In this document: one piece after another, positions 37,463-46,309 of the stretch
Layout: each line of letters begins with the position of its first letter
How positions within the stretch are numbered: the stretch's first letter is position 1
From: Lysobacteraceae bacterium SCN 69-320
Lineage (GTDB): Bacteria; Pseudomonadota; Gammaproteobacteria; Xanthomonadales; Rhodanobacteraceae
Assembly (NCBI GenBank): GCA_001725155.1
Contig: MEFP01000004.1
Location: forward strand, 166,540 to 230,539
DNA length: 64,000 nucleotides
Direction of reading: 5' to 3'
Notes under the pieces: generated by a model
What the model saw: the letters and a program-made list of their open reading frames with translations, nothing else
Told to the model about the DNA's origin: nothing
The model's database searches: none
Position numbers and translations under genes: made by a program

Positions 37463-38752
37463 TCAGAGCAACGCGAACTTCGCAACGAACACGACCGCGA
37501 TCAGCGCGACCGCCGGCGACAGCTCGCGCCAGCGGCCGGCCAGCAGCTTGATGCCGGCATAGCTGATGAAACCGAACGCGATGCCGTGGGCGATCGAGAA
37601 GGTCAGCGGCATCGACAGCGCACAGATCACCGCCGGCGCGGATTCGGTCAGATCGTTCCAGTCCAGTTCGGCCAGGCCGTAGCTCATGAGTATGGCCACG
37701 TAGATCAGTGCCGGCGCCGTCGCGAACGGCGGCACCGTCGCGGCCAGCGGCGACAGGAACAGCGCGGCGAGGAACAGCAGCGCGACGACGACGGCGGTCA
37801 GTCCGGTGCGGCCGCCGGCCGCCGTTCCTGCGGCGCTCTCGATGTAGGCGGTCGTCGACGAGGTGCCCAGTGCGGCGCCCGCGGCGATCGCGGTCGAATC
37901 GGCCAGCAGCGCGCGGCGCAGCCGCGGCAGCTTGCCCTGCGCATCGAGCAGGCCGGCGCGATGGCTGACGCCGATCAGGGTGCCGGTCGCATCGAACAGC
38001 TCGACGAGGAAGAAGGTCAGCACCACGGTGACCAGCCCCGCATTCAGCGCCGCGCCGATGTCCAGCTGCAGCAGGGTCGGCATGATCGACGGCGGCATCG
38101 CGAACACGCCGGCAAACTGCGCGTGGCCGAACAGCAGCGCGGCGACGGTCACCGCGAGTATGCCGATGACGATGCCGCCGCGAACGCGCCGCGCTTCGAG
38201 CGCGACGATCAGCAGCAGCCCGCCGGCCGCGTACAGCACGCTCGGCGCATGCAGATCGCCGAGACCGACCAGGGTCGCCGGATTCGCCGCGATCAGTCCC
38301 GCATTCTTGAAACCGATGACCGCGAGGAACAGACCGATGCCGGCCGAGATCGCGAGCTTCAGCGACCGCGGTATCGCATCGACGATCCACTCGCGCACGC
38401 GCACGAGGCTGATCGCGATGAACAGGCAGCCGGAGATGAACACCGCGCCGAGCGCCGCCTGCCAGCTGAAGCCCATCCCCTGCACGACGCTGTAGGCGAA
38501 ATACGCATTGAGCCCCATGCCCGGCGCGAGTGCGATCGGATAGTTCGCATACAGGCCCATGACGGCCGAACCGATCGCCGCCGCCAGGCAGGTCGCGACG
38601 AACACCGCCTCCGACGGCATGCCCGCAGCCGAGAGGATCTGCGGATTGACGAACATGATGTAGGCCATCGCAAGAAACGTCGCGAGCCCGGCCAGACATT
38701 CGGTACGGACGTCGCTGCCGTTTTCGCGCAGCCGGAACCAGCGTTCGAGCAC
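37463..38752 (-). CDS. NCS2 family purine permease (AzgA/GhxP type)
   Basis: Inner-membrane proton symporter for nucleobases, most like adenine/guanine/hypoxanthine transporters. It has about 12 hydrophobic segments with the family motifs LERWFRLRENGSDVRTECLAG at the start, FLAMAYIMFVNPQIL, APGMGLNAYFAYSVV, and GTSSTTAYIESAAGTAAGGRTGLTA. Homologues start just before ERWFRLRENG, so I chose the GTG at 38752 (429 residues). An ATG at 38854 would add 34 residues of unrelated basic sequence. The 267-bp stretch between its end and trhO shows no gene. Confidence 0.9.
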   Translation of the reverse strand: MLERWFRLRENGSDVRTECLAGLATFLAMAYIMFVNPQILSAAGMPSEAVFVATCLAAAIGSAVMGLYANYPIALAPGMGLNAYFAYSVVQGMGFSWQAALGAVFISGCLFIAISLVRVREWIVDAIPRSLKLAISAGIGLFLAVIGFKNAGLIAANPATLVGLGDLHAPSVLYAAGGLLLIVALEARRVRGGIVIGILAVTVAALLFGHAQFAGVFAMPPSIMPTLLQLDIGAALNAGLVTVVLTFFLVELFDATGTLIGVSHRAGLLDAQGKLPRLRRALLADSTAIAAGAALGTSSTTAYIESAAGTAAGGRTGLTAVVVALLFLAALFLSPLAATVPPFATAPALIYVAILMSYGLAELDWNDLTESAPAVICALSMPLTFSIAHGIAFGFISYAGIKLLAGRWRELSPAVALIAVVFVAKFALL

Positions 38753-38889
38753 GGGCGTCTCCGCAGGCAGTGGTCGGGCGATTGTACGGACGCCGCGGCG
38801 ACTCACCAGAGGGCAGGAGGCATCGGTGAGCGCCAGCGGCTCGGTAGGACGCACGCGGGGCGAAACGCTTCACAACGATTGCACGGCAA

Positions 38890-39046
38890 ACCCCATCCCC
38901 ACCCATGCCCTCCGGCCCGTTGGGCGTTCAAAGCCGTCAGAACCTGCGGTTCTGAGCGACGGCTTTTCACACCCTTGAAGGGGTTAAAACCGCGGCGCTG
39001 CTAATAAGCCCTCCCCTTCAAGGGGAGGGTTGGGTGGGGATGGGTG
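38890..39046. repeat. Nested palindromic intergenic element, about 155 bp
   Basis: The outer arms CCCATCCCCACCC (starting near 38893) and GGGTGGGGATGGG (ending near 39043) are inverted copies. Inside are a long hairpin with AAAGCCGTC/GACGGCTTT and AGAACC/GGTTCT arms (about 38930-38968) and a pair of near-identical CCCTTGAAGGGG / CCCCTTCAAGGGG palindromes (about 38973 and 39013). No open frame is convincing. This looks like a dispersed palindromic repeat unit of the genome in the 489-bp gap between the permease start and the cold-shock gene; the rest of the gap shows nothing recognisable. Confidence 0.6.
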
Positions 39047-39241
39047 TCCCCGCAGCGGACGCCATGCACACCGGAGGAGAAGAGGCCCGCATGACTGTCC
39101 GACCTCGCTTAGCCGCACCGCGTGCTAGCGACCGATGCCGGCGCAAACTTGCCCACATGCGACCGCGCTGCCGACAATGGCCGCGGGCCGTCCCGGCCCG
39201 GTGGCGACTCCGCGCGAGCGCCGCAGCGCAGCGGAGGTGGA

Positions 39242-39829
39242 ATGCGTTTCCAGGGCAGCATCAACGAATGGCGCGACGATCAGGGTTACGGCTTCATCGT
39301 GCCGAATGGCGGCGGTGACCGCGTGTTCGTGCATGTCAAAGCCTTCCGGCGCGGATCGCGCCGTCCCGTCGTCGGCCAGCAGGTCAACTATGTCGTGGCG
39401 CGCGACGCGCGCGGCCGGCTGCGAGCGGAGCATGTCGAATACCCCGCATCGCCCGTGCAGCCCCGTCGCCCGGCCGGCGGTCCGCGCCGGCTGCCGCTGC
39501 TGGTCGCCGCCGGGTTTCTCGTCGCGGTCGCCGTGCTCGCCGCCATGGCGAAAGTGCCCTGGTTGCTGTTTCTGGCCTATGCCGCGCTGAGCCTCGCCAC
39601 ATTCGGCTGCTACGCCACCGACAAGTCGGCCGCGCAACGCGGAACCTGGCGCGTGCAGGAGAGCACGCTGCAGCTGCTCGCACTGCTCGGCGGCTGGCCC
39701 GGCGCGGTGATGGCCCAGCAATGGCTGCGCCACAAGAATCGCAAGCCCGGGTTCCAGGCAGTGTTCTGGCTGGCCGTCGCGATCAACCTGTTGGCGTTCG
39801 GCTGGCTGCTGTCGGATGGATTGCCGTGA
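39242..39829 (+). CDS. Cold-shock domain fused to DUF1294 membrane domain
   Basis: A 195-residue protein. Residues about 1-65 are a cold-shock/nucleic-acid-binding domain (MRFQGSINEWRDDQGYGFIVPNGGGDRVFVHVKAF, with RNP1-like GYGFI and RNP2-like VFVHV). Residues about 80-195 are a DUF1294 domain with three or four membrane segments, containing AYAALSLATFGCYATDKSAAQRGTWRVQE, GGWPGAVMAQQWLRHKNRKPGFQ and a final hydrophobic helix. The start at 39242 has GGAGG close upstream. Such fusions are known in proteobacteria; the function is unknown, possibly RNA binding at the membrane. Confidence 0.88.
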   Translation: MRFQGSINEWRDDQGYGFIVPNGGGDRVFVHVKAFRRGSRRPVVGQQVNYVVARDARGRLRAEHVEYPASPVQPRRPAGGPRRLPLLVAAGFLVAVAVLAAMAKVPWLLFLAYAALSLATFGCYATDKSAAQRGTWRVQESTLQLLALLGGWPGAVMAQQWLRHKNRKPGFQAVFWLAVAINLLAFGWLLSDGLP

Positions 39830-39896
39830 CCGGCAGAGGGGCATAACCTCTGCGGCCGCGCTTCGCTTCGTCGCACGACGGCGGCACCCGCATGAC

Positions 39897-40313
39897 ATGA
39901 GCACCCACGAACGGTTTCTGGATCAGGTGTGCGAGCTGCTCGCGCTTCTTCCCGGTACGACAGTCCTGAGCAGCCGCTTCACCGATGCGAGCGCACAGAT
40001 CGAAGTACGCGTCGACGACGCGACGACATTGGATAGTCTGCAGCACGAAGTCGCGGCGGCGAACCTGCGCCTGGATCCGTGGCTGCGGCCATCGGCGATG
40101 AAGACGGCGGTGTTTCCGCTGCACTGCAGCGTGACCGCATCACATGCGCCGATAGAGGGACTCACCTTCGGCTATCTGCAGATACTCGGTATCCACCTGG
40201 TCTGGCGACTGCATCGGCTTGGCCTGCTGACGACGGCACAGGCGAATCCGCGGCTGCGCGCGTGGAATGCCGCCTGCGTCTGCGACTGGCCAGCGGTTGC
40301 AGATCCGGAATAA
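39897..40313 (+). CDS. Hypothetical protein
   Basis: A 138-residue soluble protein beginning MSTHERFLDQVCELLALLPG. I do not recognise the family. It contains a beta-alpha-looking N-terminal part (VLSSRFTDASAQIEVRVDD), a short hydrophobic segment (GYLQILGIHLVWRLHRLGLL) and a cysteine pair AACVCDW near the end. It follows the cold-shock/DUF1294 gene on the same strand after 67 bp and faces the metalloprotease gene across a terminator. The coding-type third-position GC and isolated position support a real gene, but without any family match. Confidence 0.55.
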   Translation: MSTHERFLDQVCELLALLPGTTVLSSRFTDASAQIEVRVDDATTLDSLQHEVAAANLRLDPWLRPSAMKTAVFPLHCSVTASHAPIEGLTFGYLQILGIHLVWRLHRLGLLTTAQANPRLRAWNAACVCDWPAVADPE

Positions 40314-40364
40314 CGGGATCCGCTCGTCGGCGTGCCGGCCTTCGCTCACCTGCCCGAAATGAAA

Positions 40365-40386
40365 GAGCCCTCCTTGCGGAGGGCTC
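40365..40386 (-). terminator. Rho-independent terminator of the metalloprotease gene
   Basis: A 9-bp perfect stem (GAGCCCTCC at 40365-40373, GGAGGGCTC at 40378-40386) with a four-base loop is followed on the minus strand by TTTCATTTC. It lies 26 bp beyond the stop of the minus-strand metalloprotease gene, in the gap of two convergent genes. Confidence 0.8.
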
Positions 40387-40411
40387 CGGACAGCGCGAAG
40401 CGAAACTCAGC

Positions 40412-42373
40412 TCAGGACTCGAAACCGTTCTTGAAGATCACGTCGGTGCCCGGCGTGATCGTGAAGTTCGGTGCGGAGATGTTGAAGAAGATGTTGCCGA
40501 CGCAGGACACGCGCACGCGGGCCTGGCTCGTCGCGACGTTGGGCACGGTGATAGCCGCGCTGCCGTTGTTCGGGAAGCTGCCGACATTGAGCGGATAGGT
40601 CAGGCCGCCGTCGGTCGACACGTCGATGCCGACGTTGGCGCAGGAAATCGGCGCGGCGGTCGTGCCGGCCACGTCCCAGGTCACCGTCTGCGTGCTGTTG
40701 CCGGCCCAGCTCACGGCCGTGGCCGGTGCGGTGACCTTGAACGCGCCGCTGGTGACGACCGACTGCACCGTCATGTCGGCGCTGTTGGTGCTGCCGAAGC
40801 CCGGCACGTTGTCGCGCACGGTCAGGCGGAAATGCATCGTGCGCGCCGTCGTCGGCAGGATCTCGCCGGTCAGCGTCGTGCCCGCGATCAGGTTGGACAG
40901 GCGCGGGATGATGCGCACGCCGGTCGGCACCGGGTTCAGGGAGCGGATGATCGGGCCGTTGCCCGGATCGGTGGTCAGCGTGTTGTTGACCGAGCCCGTG
41001 TCGTTCTGTTCCCAGTCGTAGCTCAGGGTGCCGCCGCTCGTCGTCGTCGCCGAGCCGGTCAGCACGAACGGCGTACGTGCCGGGATGATGAAGTTCGACA
41101 ACGGCGCGATCACCGGCACCGCATTCGGATTCGTCGTCGTATCCGAACAGCTCGCGCCGCCGCCGAAGGTGTACGTGCGGATCTCGTTGAGGCTGCTGGC
41201 CGTGAAATACGGATCGGAATTGGACTGCAGGTTCGCCGAGCCGCAGATGCCTGCATAGGCCATGATGGTCGAGCCGCTGCCCGGCTCGAACGCGGTCGGG
41301 CCGTTGCGGTTGCCGCCGCCGCAGCTGGACGTGGTGCTGTTGAAGGTATGGTCGCCGCCGAACTGGTGGCCGAGTTCGTGCGCGACGTAGTCGATCCAGA
41401 ACGCATCGCCGGTCGGATTCGGCGAACCCGTGGTGCCGTCGCCCTTCTGGCCGTTCACGCAGATCACGCCGAGGCCGGCGACGCCGCCGGAACCCGTGGT
41501 CAGCACGTGGCCGACGTCGTAGTTGGCCGAGCCGATGATGGAATCGACCTGCGCCGTGTTCATGTCGATGGCGGTGTCGTCGTTCGGGTACGGATCGCCG
41601 CTCGCGCTCGGGAAGACCAGCTGGTCGTTGTTCGGCACCAGGGTCATGTGGATCGCGAAATCCTTTTCATAGACCTGGTTGACGCGGTTCACGGTCGCGA
41701 CGACGCCGGCCATGCCGGTCGCCACGGTCGCACCGTTGGTCGGGCTGATCGCGATGACGTAGTTGTGGTTGGCCGCCATGGCCAGCGCGTAGTTGCGCTT
41801 GATCGTGCCGGTCGTGGTCAGCGGCACCGGGCCGCTGCGCAGGGCCGCGTCGATGTTGTTGGCCACGGGCCGGCCATGCACGCCGCACTTGAAGTCGTGC
41901 GACGGCGTTGCCGCGCTGCGCGCGAAGCTCAGATACGCGTTGCCGCCGTCCTTGTCCTGCGGCTGCACGATCCAGACGCCGTCGGTCGCGAACACCATGG
42001 CCTGGAAGCCCAGCGGCGAGACGTCGATGCGCGCCTGCGTGCCGTCGGCCGCAACGCCGACGTAGCTCCTGATCTGCGGATACTTCGCCGCGAGCGACGG
42101 CGGCATGACGTCGGAGTCCTGCAGCATGAACTCGGCGAAGCCGCCGTCGGGCTGCGGTACGGCCAGGGTCTCGCCGCGGCGTGCGCCGTCGTCGAGGAAG
42201 GCGTTCAGCGCCGCGGCGTCGAGCGCCAGCGCGCGGAACTGCGCCGGAGCCGATGCGGCGGTCTGCGGACGCGCAGCCGTGTCCGACCAGAATGTCGCGC
42301 TGTCCGCGGCTGCAGCCGCGTTCGCGCCCAGCGCCAGCAGCAGCGCTGCCGACAGGAAACCGATGTTGCGCAT
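40412..42373 (-). CDS. Secreted zinc metalloprotease (reprolysin-like), paralogue A
   Basis: A 653-residue exported protein. It has a signal peptide (about 1-23), an N-terminal propeptide-like region, and a metzincin catalytic domain with HELGHQFGGDH (332-342), matching HExxHxxGxxH zinc binding. A GSGSTIMAYAGICG Met-turn has its methionine at about 371. Two beta-sandwich regions (about 405-535 and 545-650) follow, and the chain ends VIFKNGFES. It is clearly paralogous to the plus-strand gene at 49804, of identical length, with matching segments throughout (for example AGTTAAPISCA). Substrates are unknown; the NGF(E/Q) tail may be a sorting or processing signal. Confidence 0.9.
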   Translation of the reverse strand: MRNIGFLSAALLLALGANAAAAADSATFWSDTAARPQTAASAPAQFRALALDAAALNAFLDDGARRGETLAVPQPDGGFAEFMLQDSDVMPPSLAAKYPQIRSYVGVAADGTQARIDVSPLGFQAMVFATDGVWIVQPQDKDGGNAYLSFARSAATPSHDFKCGVHGRPVANNIDAALRSGPVPLTTTGTIKRNYALAMAANHNYVIAISPTNGATVATGMAGVVATVNRVNQVYEKDFAIHMTLVPNNDQLVFPSASGDPYPNDDTAIDMNTAQVDSIIGSANYDVGHVLTTGSGGVAGLGVICVNGQKGDGTTGSPNPTGDAFWIDYVAHELGHQFGGDHTFNSTTSSCGGGNRNGPTAFEPGSGSTIMAYAGICGSANLQSNSDPYFTASSLNEIRTYTFGGGASCSDTTTNPNAVPVIAPLSNFIIPARTPFVLTGSATTTSGGTLSYDWEQNDTGSVNNTLTTDPGNGPIIRSLNPVPTGVRIIPRLSNLIAGTTLTGEILPTTARTMHFRLTVRDNVPGFGSTNSADMTVQSVVTSGAFKVTAPATAVSWAGNSTQTVTWDVAGTTAAPISCANVGIDVSTDGGLTYPLNVGSFPNNGSAAITVPNVATSQARVRVSCVGNIFFNISAPNFTITPGTDVIFKNGFES

Positions 42374-42757
42374 TGCGAAAACCCCCGATGAGTAGTGCCG
42401 AGTGACGCGGCGAGCCTTCCGCGCGCAGCGCCGGTCGGCGCCGATCCGCGGCGGAAGGCGGCAAGTATGCGACCGCGCTCGCGGCCCGACGCAGGGCCGG
42501 AAGGTGGAGCGGAAATTCGGTCTTCAGGCGGAAGCTGTTGCCGAGTCCGCTGGCCGGCTTGGATCGCTCCGCCCAGGACGCCGCCGGGGGCAGGGCCGCA
42601 GCTCGGTATCGGCCGCCCCGCGGTCCCGGCCGCCGGCCAGCACAGTGCCCGGGTTCGCCGGATGCGCCGCGAAGTCCGCGCGCCGTGGCGCATATGCGCT
42701 TGCATGGCGGCTCCAACGGCGGCCTCATAGGCGTTTCGCCGCCGCAGGAGCTCACCG
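42374..42757. other. Divergent intergenic region, no gene seen
   Basis: This 384-bp gap separates the minus-strand metalloprotease from the plus-strand RidA gene. It must hold two divergent promoters, but no hexamer pair stands out in the GC-rich sequence. Short open frames on both strands have no start signals or recognisable content. A GGGGG about eight bases before the metalloprotease ATG and a GGAG before the RidA ATG are the ribosome binding sites. Confidence 0.4.
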
Positions 42758-43102
42758 ATGATCCAACGCTACGACACCGGTCCGCGCATGTCCGAAATGG
42801 TCGTGCACAACGGCACGATCTATCTGGCCGGCCAGATAGCCGACGACGCCGAGGCCGACATCAGCGGCCAGACCCGCCAGGTGCTCGATGCCATCGACGC
42901 GCTGCTCGCCCGCGCCGGCAGCCACAAGTCGCGCATCCTGCGCGCGCAGATCTACCTCGCCGACCTGGCCGATTTCGCCGCGATGAATGCAGTCTGGGAA
43001 AGCTGGGTCGTGCCGGACCACACGCCGGCGCGCGCGACCGTGCAGGCGGCGCTGGCCAATCCGAAATGGAAGATCGAGATCGTCGTGACCGCGGCGGTCT
43101 GA
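42758..43102 (+). CDS. RidA/YjgF family reactive-intermediate deaminase
   Basis: A 114-residue protein of the RidA superfamily, trimeric enzymes that hydrolyse 2-aminoacrylate-type enamine/imine intermediates released by pyridoxal-phosphate enzymes. Visible elements are VHNGTIYLAGQIADD, the helix containing VLDAIDALLARAGSHKSRILRAQIYLADLADFAAMN, and the substrate-binding region PARATVQAALANPKWKIEIVVTA. The WKIEIVV strand in place of the usual VEIE suggests one of the RidA subgroups (Rid2-7 type) rather than archetypal RidA. AGGAG lies about eight bases before the ATG. Confidence 0.88.
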   Translation: MIQRYDTGPRMSEMVVHNGTIYLAGQIADDAEADISGQTRQVLDAIDALLARAGSHKSRILRAQIYLADLADFAAMNAVWESWVVPDHTPARATVQAALANPKWKIEIVVTAAV

Positions 43103-43157
43103 GCTTCCCCTGAAACCGCGGGCCGGATTCGCTGTCACGGCGGAATCCGGCCCAGGC

Positions 43158-45023
43158 TCACCTGGCCGCGCGCGGCCCCTTTTGCGGAATCAGATCGGCC
43201 AGCACGAGACGCGTCGTCCGTGCCTTGCCGTCGCGTTCGTAGCCGACCTCGATCGCCGTGCCGGCCGCATCCGTGGCCAGGCGGTCGCGCCATTCGGTCA
43301 GCGAACGCTCGGCGACCGCTTCTCCGGCCAGACTCACGATGCGGTCGCCGGCGGCGAGACCGGCTTTCGCGGCCGGGCTGCCGGCGACGACTTCGTAGAC
43401 CGACAGCGCCTTGCCGTCGCGCAGCAGCGCCAGGCCGCTGCGGTCGGCGCGGAATGGCTGGCCGAAGTTCGCGTTCGGCGCGAGATACATGCGCTTGGCG
43501 GCATAGTCGAACGCGACCGTGAAGCGGCCGAGCACGCGGCCGCCGAGATTGGCGTCGACCTCGGGCGAGGCGAAGGCGCCCTTGTCGCCGGTGAACAGGC
43601 TGGCCGCGACGTCGCCGAGCACGAAGCCGCCGAGTTCCAGTTTGCCCAGGCGCACGGGCCAGGAGCGCATCGGGCCGCCGACGCCCCAGCCGGAGATCTG
43701 TTCGAAGTTCGCCGCGTAGTGCTCCTTGAGCGCATTGCTGCGCACGAACGGCGAATGCAGGTCGATCGCCGAGCCCGAGCCGGTGTCCACGGCAATGCGC
43801 ACGTCACGCCCGTCGATGCGGCCCTGCACGATGGGAATGCGCTCGGCCAGGGTGAACGGCACGGCCCTGGCACCGGCCGGAGGCGTGAACACGTCAGGGC
43901 GGCTCAGGCGCAGTTCGCGCTGGACGTAGTCGATCGTCACGCCGAAGCGCTGGAACAGCTCGTAGCCGATCACGCCGTCGAAGTCCTCGCCTTCGACGTC
44001 GAGCACGCGGCCGAAGTCGATCACGTAGAACAGCGGCTCGTCGAACTGCACGCCGCCCAGGCGCAGCGAGCCGGCGCGCGTCAGCGCGACGTCGGGACTC
44101 GCTTCGCCGGTACCGCGCGCGCTGAGCTTGCCTTCGGTCGACAGGCCCAGACGCTGGGCTGCCGCCGGCAGCAGGATGTTCATGCCGCCCGTGTCGACGA
44201 GCATGCGCACCGGCTTGCCGTCGATCTGTGCCTCTACATGGATGTGGTCGCGCACGAGGCGGAAGGGAATCCGGGTCTGCCCGGCGGCGTCGAGGATGCG
44301 CGCGCCATCGTTCATCGCCGGCACGGCGAAATCGGCGTCGGCCACGACCGTTTTCGTGGTCTGGCTCGCATAGTCGATCTCGACGCGGTTGGCGCCGCCG
44401 ACGCCGCGGTCGACGACCTGGCGGAACGGCAGGCGCAGGCCTTCGACCTCGCGCCAGTCGCCGAGCACGGTCACGACGCGATCCTGGGCCGTCAGGCCGG
44501 TGACGACGCGTTCGAGCAGGCCGTTGTCCTCGGCGAACCACAGCTCGGCGGTCTCGCCGCCGGCCGGTGTCGCCGTCACGACCTGATAGCGCCGGCCGTC
44601 GGCCTCGCGCGGCTGGGGCTGGCCGTACTCGGCCTTGCCGCGCTGCGGAAACCAGTAGGCGCGCATGCTGAGCCAGGCCGCCGTGCGCGCCTCGCGCAGG
44701 GCCTGCGGCGCGTCCAGCCGCGCGACTTCGCCACCCGGATCCTGGTTCCAGGCGATCTTCCCGTCATAGCCGCTGGCGCCCTTGTACAGACCCAGGCTGT
44801 AGCGTACGGCGCTGCGTCCGGTGCGCAGGTCTTCCCGTGTCTCCACGCTGCCGGACAGGCCGGCAGCCTTCATTTCCCCCTGGCCGCTCAGCGCGGTCAC
44901 CGTGTCCCAGGCAGCGCCGCCGGAGGCCGCACGGGCGCGGGCCAGCAGGGCGTCCGCGTCGGACGCCGCGGCGATTGCGCTTGACAACGACAGCAGCAAA
45001 AGCGATAGCGCACGTACAAACAT
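43158..45023 (-). CDS. Double retropepsin-like aspartyl protease with PDZ domain
   Basis: A 621-residue exported protein. A signal peptide (about 1-20) is followed by an N-terminal region (about 25-225) resembling outer-membrane lipoprotein-sorting folds (LolA-like). Two aspartyl-protease lobes come next, one around MLVDTGGMNILLP and one around IAVDTGSGSAID, each with a DTG catalytic motif. The C-terminal PDZ domain (about 530-610) has VYEVVAGSPAAKAGLAAGDRIVSLAG. Most bacterial retropepsin-like proteins have one lobe and dimerise; two lobes here suggest a single-chain enzyme. The ATG at 45023 has GGAGAAGG upstream. It is divergent from an ArsR-like regulator with palindromes between. Confidence 0.85.
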   Translation of the reverse strand: MFVRALSLLLLSLSSAIAAASDADALLARARAASGGAAWDTVTALSGQGEMKAAGLSGSVETREDLRTGRSAVRYSLGLYKGASGYDGKIAWNQDPGGEVARLDAPQALREARTAAWLSMRAYWFPQRGKAEYGQPQPREADGRRYQVVTATPAGGETAELWFAEDNGLLERVVTGLTAQDRVVTVLGDWREVEGLRLPFRQVVDRGVGGANRVEIDYASQTTKTVVADADFAVPAMNDGARILDAAGQTRIPFRLVRDHIHVEAQIDGKPVRMLVDTGGMNILLPAAAQRLGLSTEGKLSARGTGEASPDVALTRAGSLRLGGVQFDEPLFYVIDFGRVLDVEGEDFDGVIGYELFQRFGVTIDYVQRELRLSRPDVFTPPAGARAVPFTLAERIPIVQGRIDGRDVRIAVDTGSGSAIDLHSPFVRSNALKEHYAANFEQISGWGVGGPMRSWPVRLGKLELGGFVLGDVAASLFTGDKGAFASPEVDANLGGRVLGRFTVAFDYAAKRMYLAPNANFGQPFRADRSGLALLRDGKALSVYEVVAGSPAAKAGLAAGDRIVSLAGEAVAERSLTEWRDRLATDAAGTAIEVGYERDGKARTTRLVLADLIPQKGPRAAR

Positions 45024-45088
45024 GGCCTTCTCCCGTTTTTGGTCCCGGCCGCGCCGCGCGGCGTGCCGGGGCAACAGACGTCGCCATT

Positions 45089-45110
45089 GAATATTCGATT
45101 GAAATTTCAA
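45089..45110. promoter_or_regulatory. Palindromic AT-rich site between protease and regulator
   Basis: In a 104-bp divergent gap, two perfect palindromes stand out from the GC-rich surroundings: GAATATTC (45089-45096) and TTGAAATTTCAA (45099-45110). ArsR-type regulators often bind such imperfect-to-perfect AT-rich palindromes. The site lies 18 bp before the regulator's ATG and about 66 bp before the protease ATG, so it could serve autoregulation and protease control. Confidence 0.45.
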
Positions 45111-45127
45111 CGAAGGCAACTCAACTG

Positions 45128-45742
45128 ATGGCACAGCCCCGCAAACCCCGCACCCCCACGTCCGGACGCAACGTGGAGAAACCGCGCGAGATCGCCCTGC
45201 TCGCCGCCCCCGCCCGTCAGGAACTCGTCGATACGCTGGAAGCGCTCGGTGGCGAAGCGTCGGTCGCTACGCTTGCCGCGCAGCTCGGCCGTCCGGCCGA
45301 CGGCCTCTACTACCATCTGCGCCTGCTCGTGCGCGGCGGCCTGCTCGAAGAGCTGCCTGACGAAGGCGACGGCCGCCGCTACCGCACGCGCGCCGACAAG
45401 GGCATGCGCCTGCAGCTGCGCTATCGCGGCGGCCGCAACGCCGGCGCTGCGGCGGTGGAAAAGGTCGGCTCCAGCATGATGCGCATCGCGGCGCGCGACT
45501 TCGCCGCCGCATTGAAGCGCAGCGACGTCGCTACCGACGGTGCCGAGCGCGAAGTCTGGGCCTCGCGCAGCAAGGGCTGGGTGGACCGACGCGATCTGGC
45601 CGAAATCAACCGTCTGCTCGCGCGTGCGCTGGAACTGCTGCAGAAGCCGCGCAGCACCTCTCGCGACAAGCTCATCGCGCTGGCCTGGGTGCTCGCGCCG
45701 CTGCCGGTGCGGCCGAGCCGGCGCGGGCAGGATGAGGATTGA
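45128..45742 (+). CDS. ArsR-like winged-helix transcriptional regulator
   Basis: A 204-residue DNA-binding protein. Residues about 20-90 form a winged helix of ArsR type (LLAAPARQELVDTLEALGGEASVATLAAQLGRPADGLYYHLRLLVRGGLLEEL). The C-terminal half is helical, basic and unrecognised, perhaps ligand-binding or dimerising. No metal-binding ELCVCDL motif is seen, so metal sensing is unlikely. It is divergent from the double-retropepsin gene and likely controls it and itself through the palindromes just upstream. Confidence 0.85.
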   Translation: MAQPRKPRTPTSGRNVEKPREIALLAAPARQELVDTLEALGGEASVATLAAQLGRPADGLYYHLRLLVRGGLLEELPDEGDGRRYRTRADKGMRLQLRYRGGRNAGAAAVEKVGSSMMRIAARDFAAALKRSDVATDGAEREVWASRSKGWVDRRDLAEINRLLARALELLQKPRSTSRDKLIALAWVLAPLPVRPSRRGQDED

Positions 45743-46309
45743 TGCTCAAACAACAAGGCAGCCCGAAGCGCCCTTCTCCCGGCCCTTTCCTGCTGAGCAG
45801 AGGGGCTGAAGCGTCAGCAACGCATCGGGCGGATTCGATTGCCGCTTTCCCTCTCTTCTTGGCGGAAGAAAGACCTGGTACGCCATCCAACGGTGAATTT
45901 CCGCTTGGATTTTCAGAGCGCCGATCTGGGCCGATCCGGGCGAGCGGGTTCTTCTCCCCGCTGCCCTGCGGGAAAGGGGCAGAGGAGAGCGGGCGGCCGA
46001 GGCTTGCCATGCCGTTGAATTTTCTCCTCTGCATTCAAGAGGAACATCAAGGCTGATGGCTATGGTCGCGCGTCACTGAAACTTCCTCCTGTCCCCAACC
46101 CCTCTCCCGGGGGGGGGGGAGAAAGCGGCGCTCGGCCGGCGCATCACGACCGCGTCATGTCACAAGCGCCCGACAGACCGGCTGTCCTCACGGTCCGCGG
46201 CCCAACGGCCGCGACGCAAATCTACCGGCACAGCGAAGCAGCGACATAACGACACGACGGCATTGCGCCGCACGATGCGACGCGGCATGACGCAACGCAC
46301 CGCTCGCGA
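45743..46309. other. Intergenic region with repeat-like sequence and an 11-G run
   Basis: This 567-bp gap has no convincing gene. It contains C/T-rich and G/A-rich blocks such as CCCCTCTCCCGG followed by a run of 11 G (46109-46119) and GGAGAAAG, typical of decayed dispersed repeats that form CT/AG-rich inverted pairs in high-GC gammaproteobacterial genomes. The homopolymer is a candidate length-variable site or a sequencing weak point. Confidence 0.5.

Noticed and set aside
45739..46056. A 105-codon plus-strand frame after the ArsR-like regulator
   Set aside because: It lies in repeat-like intergenic sequence and lacks a ribosome binding site and family pattern.
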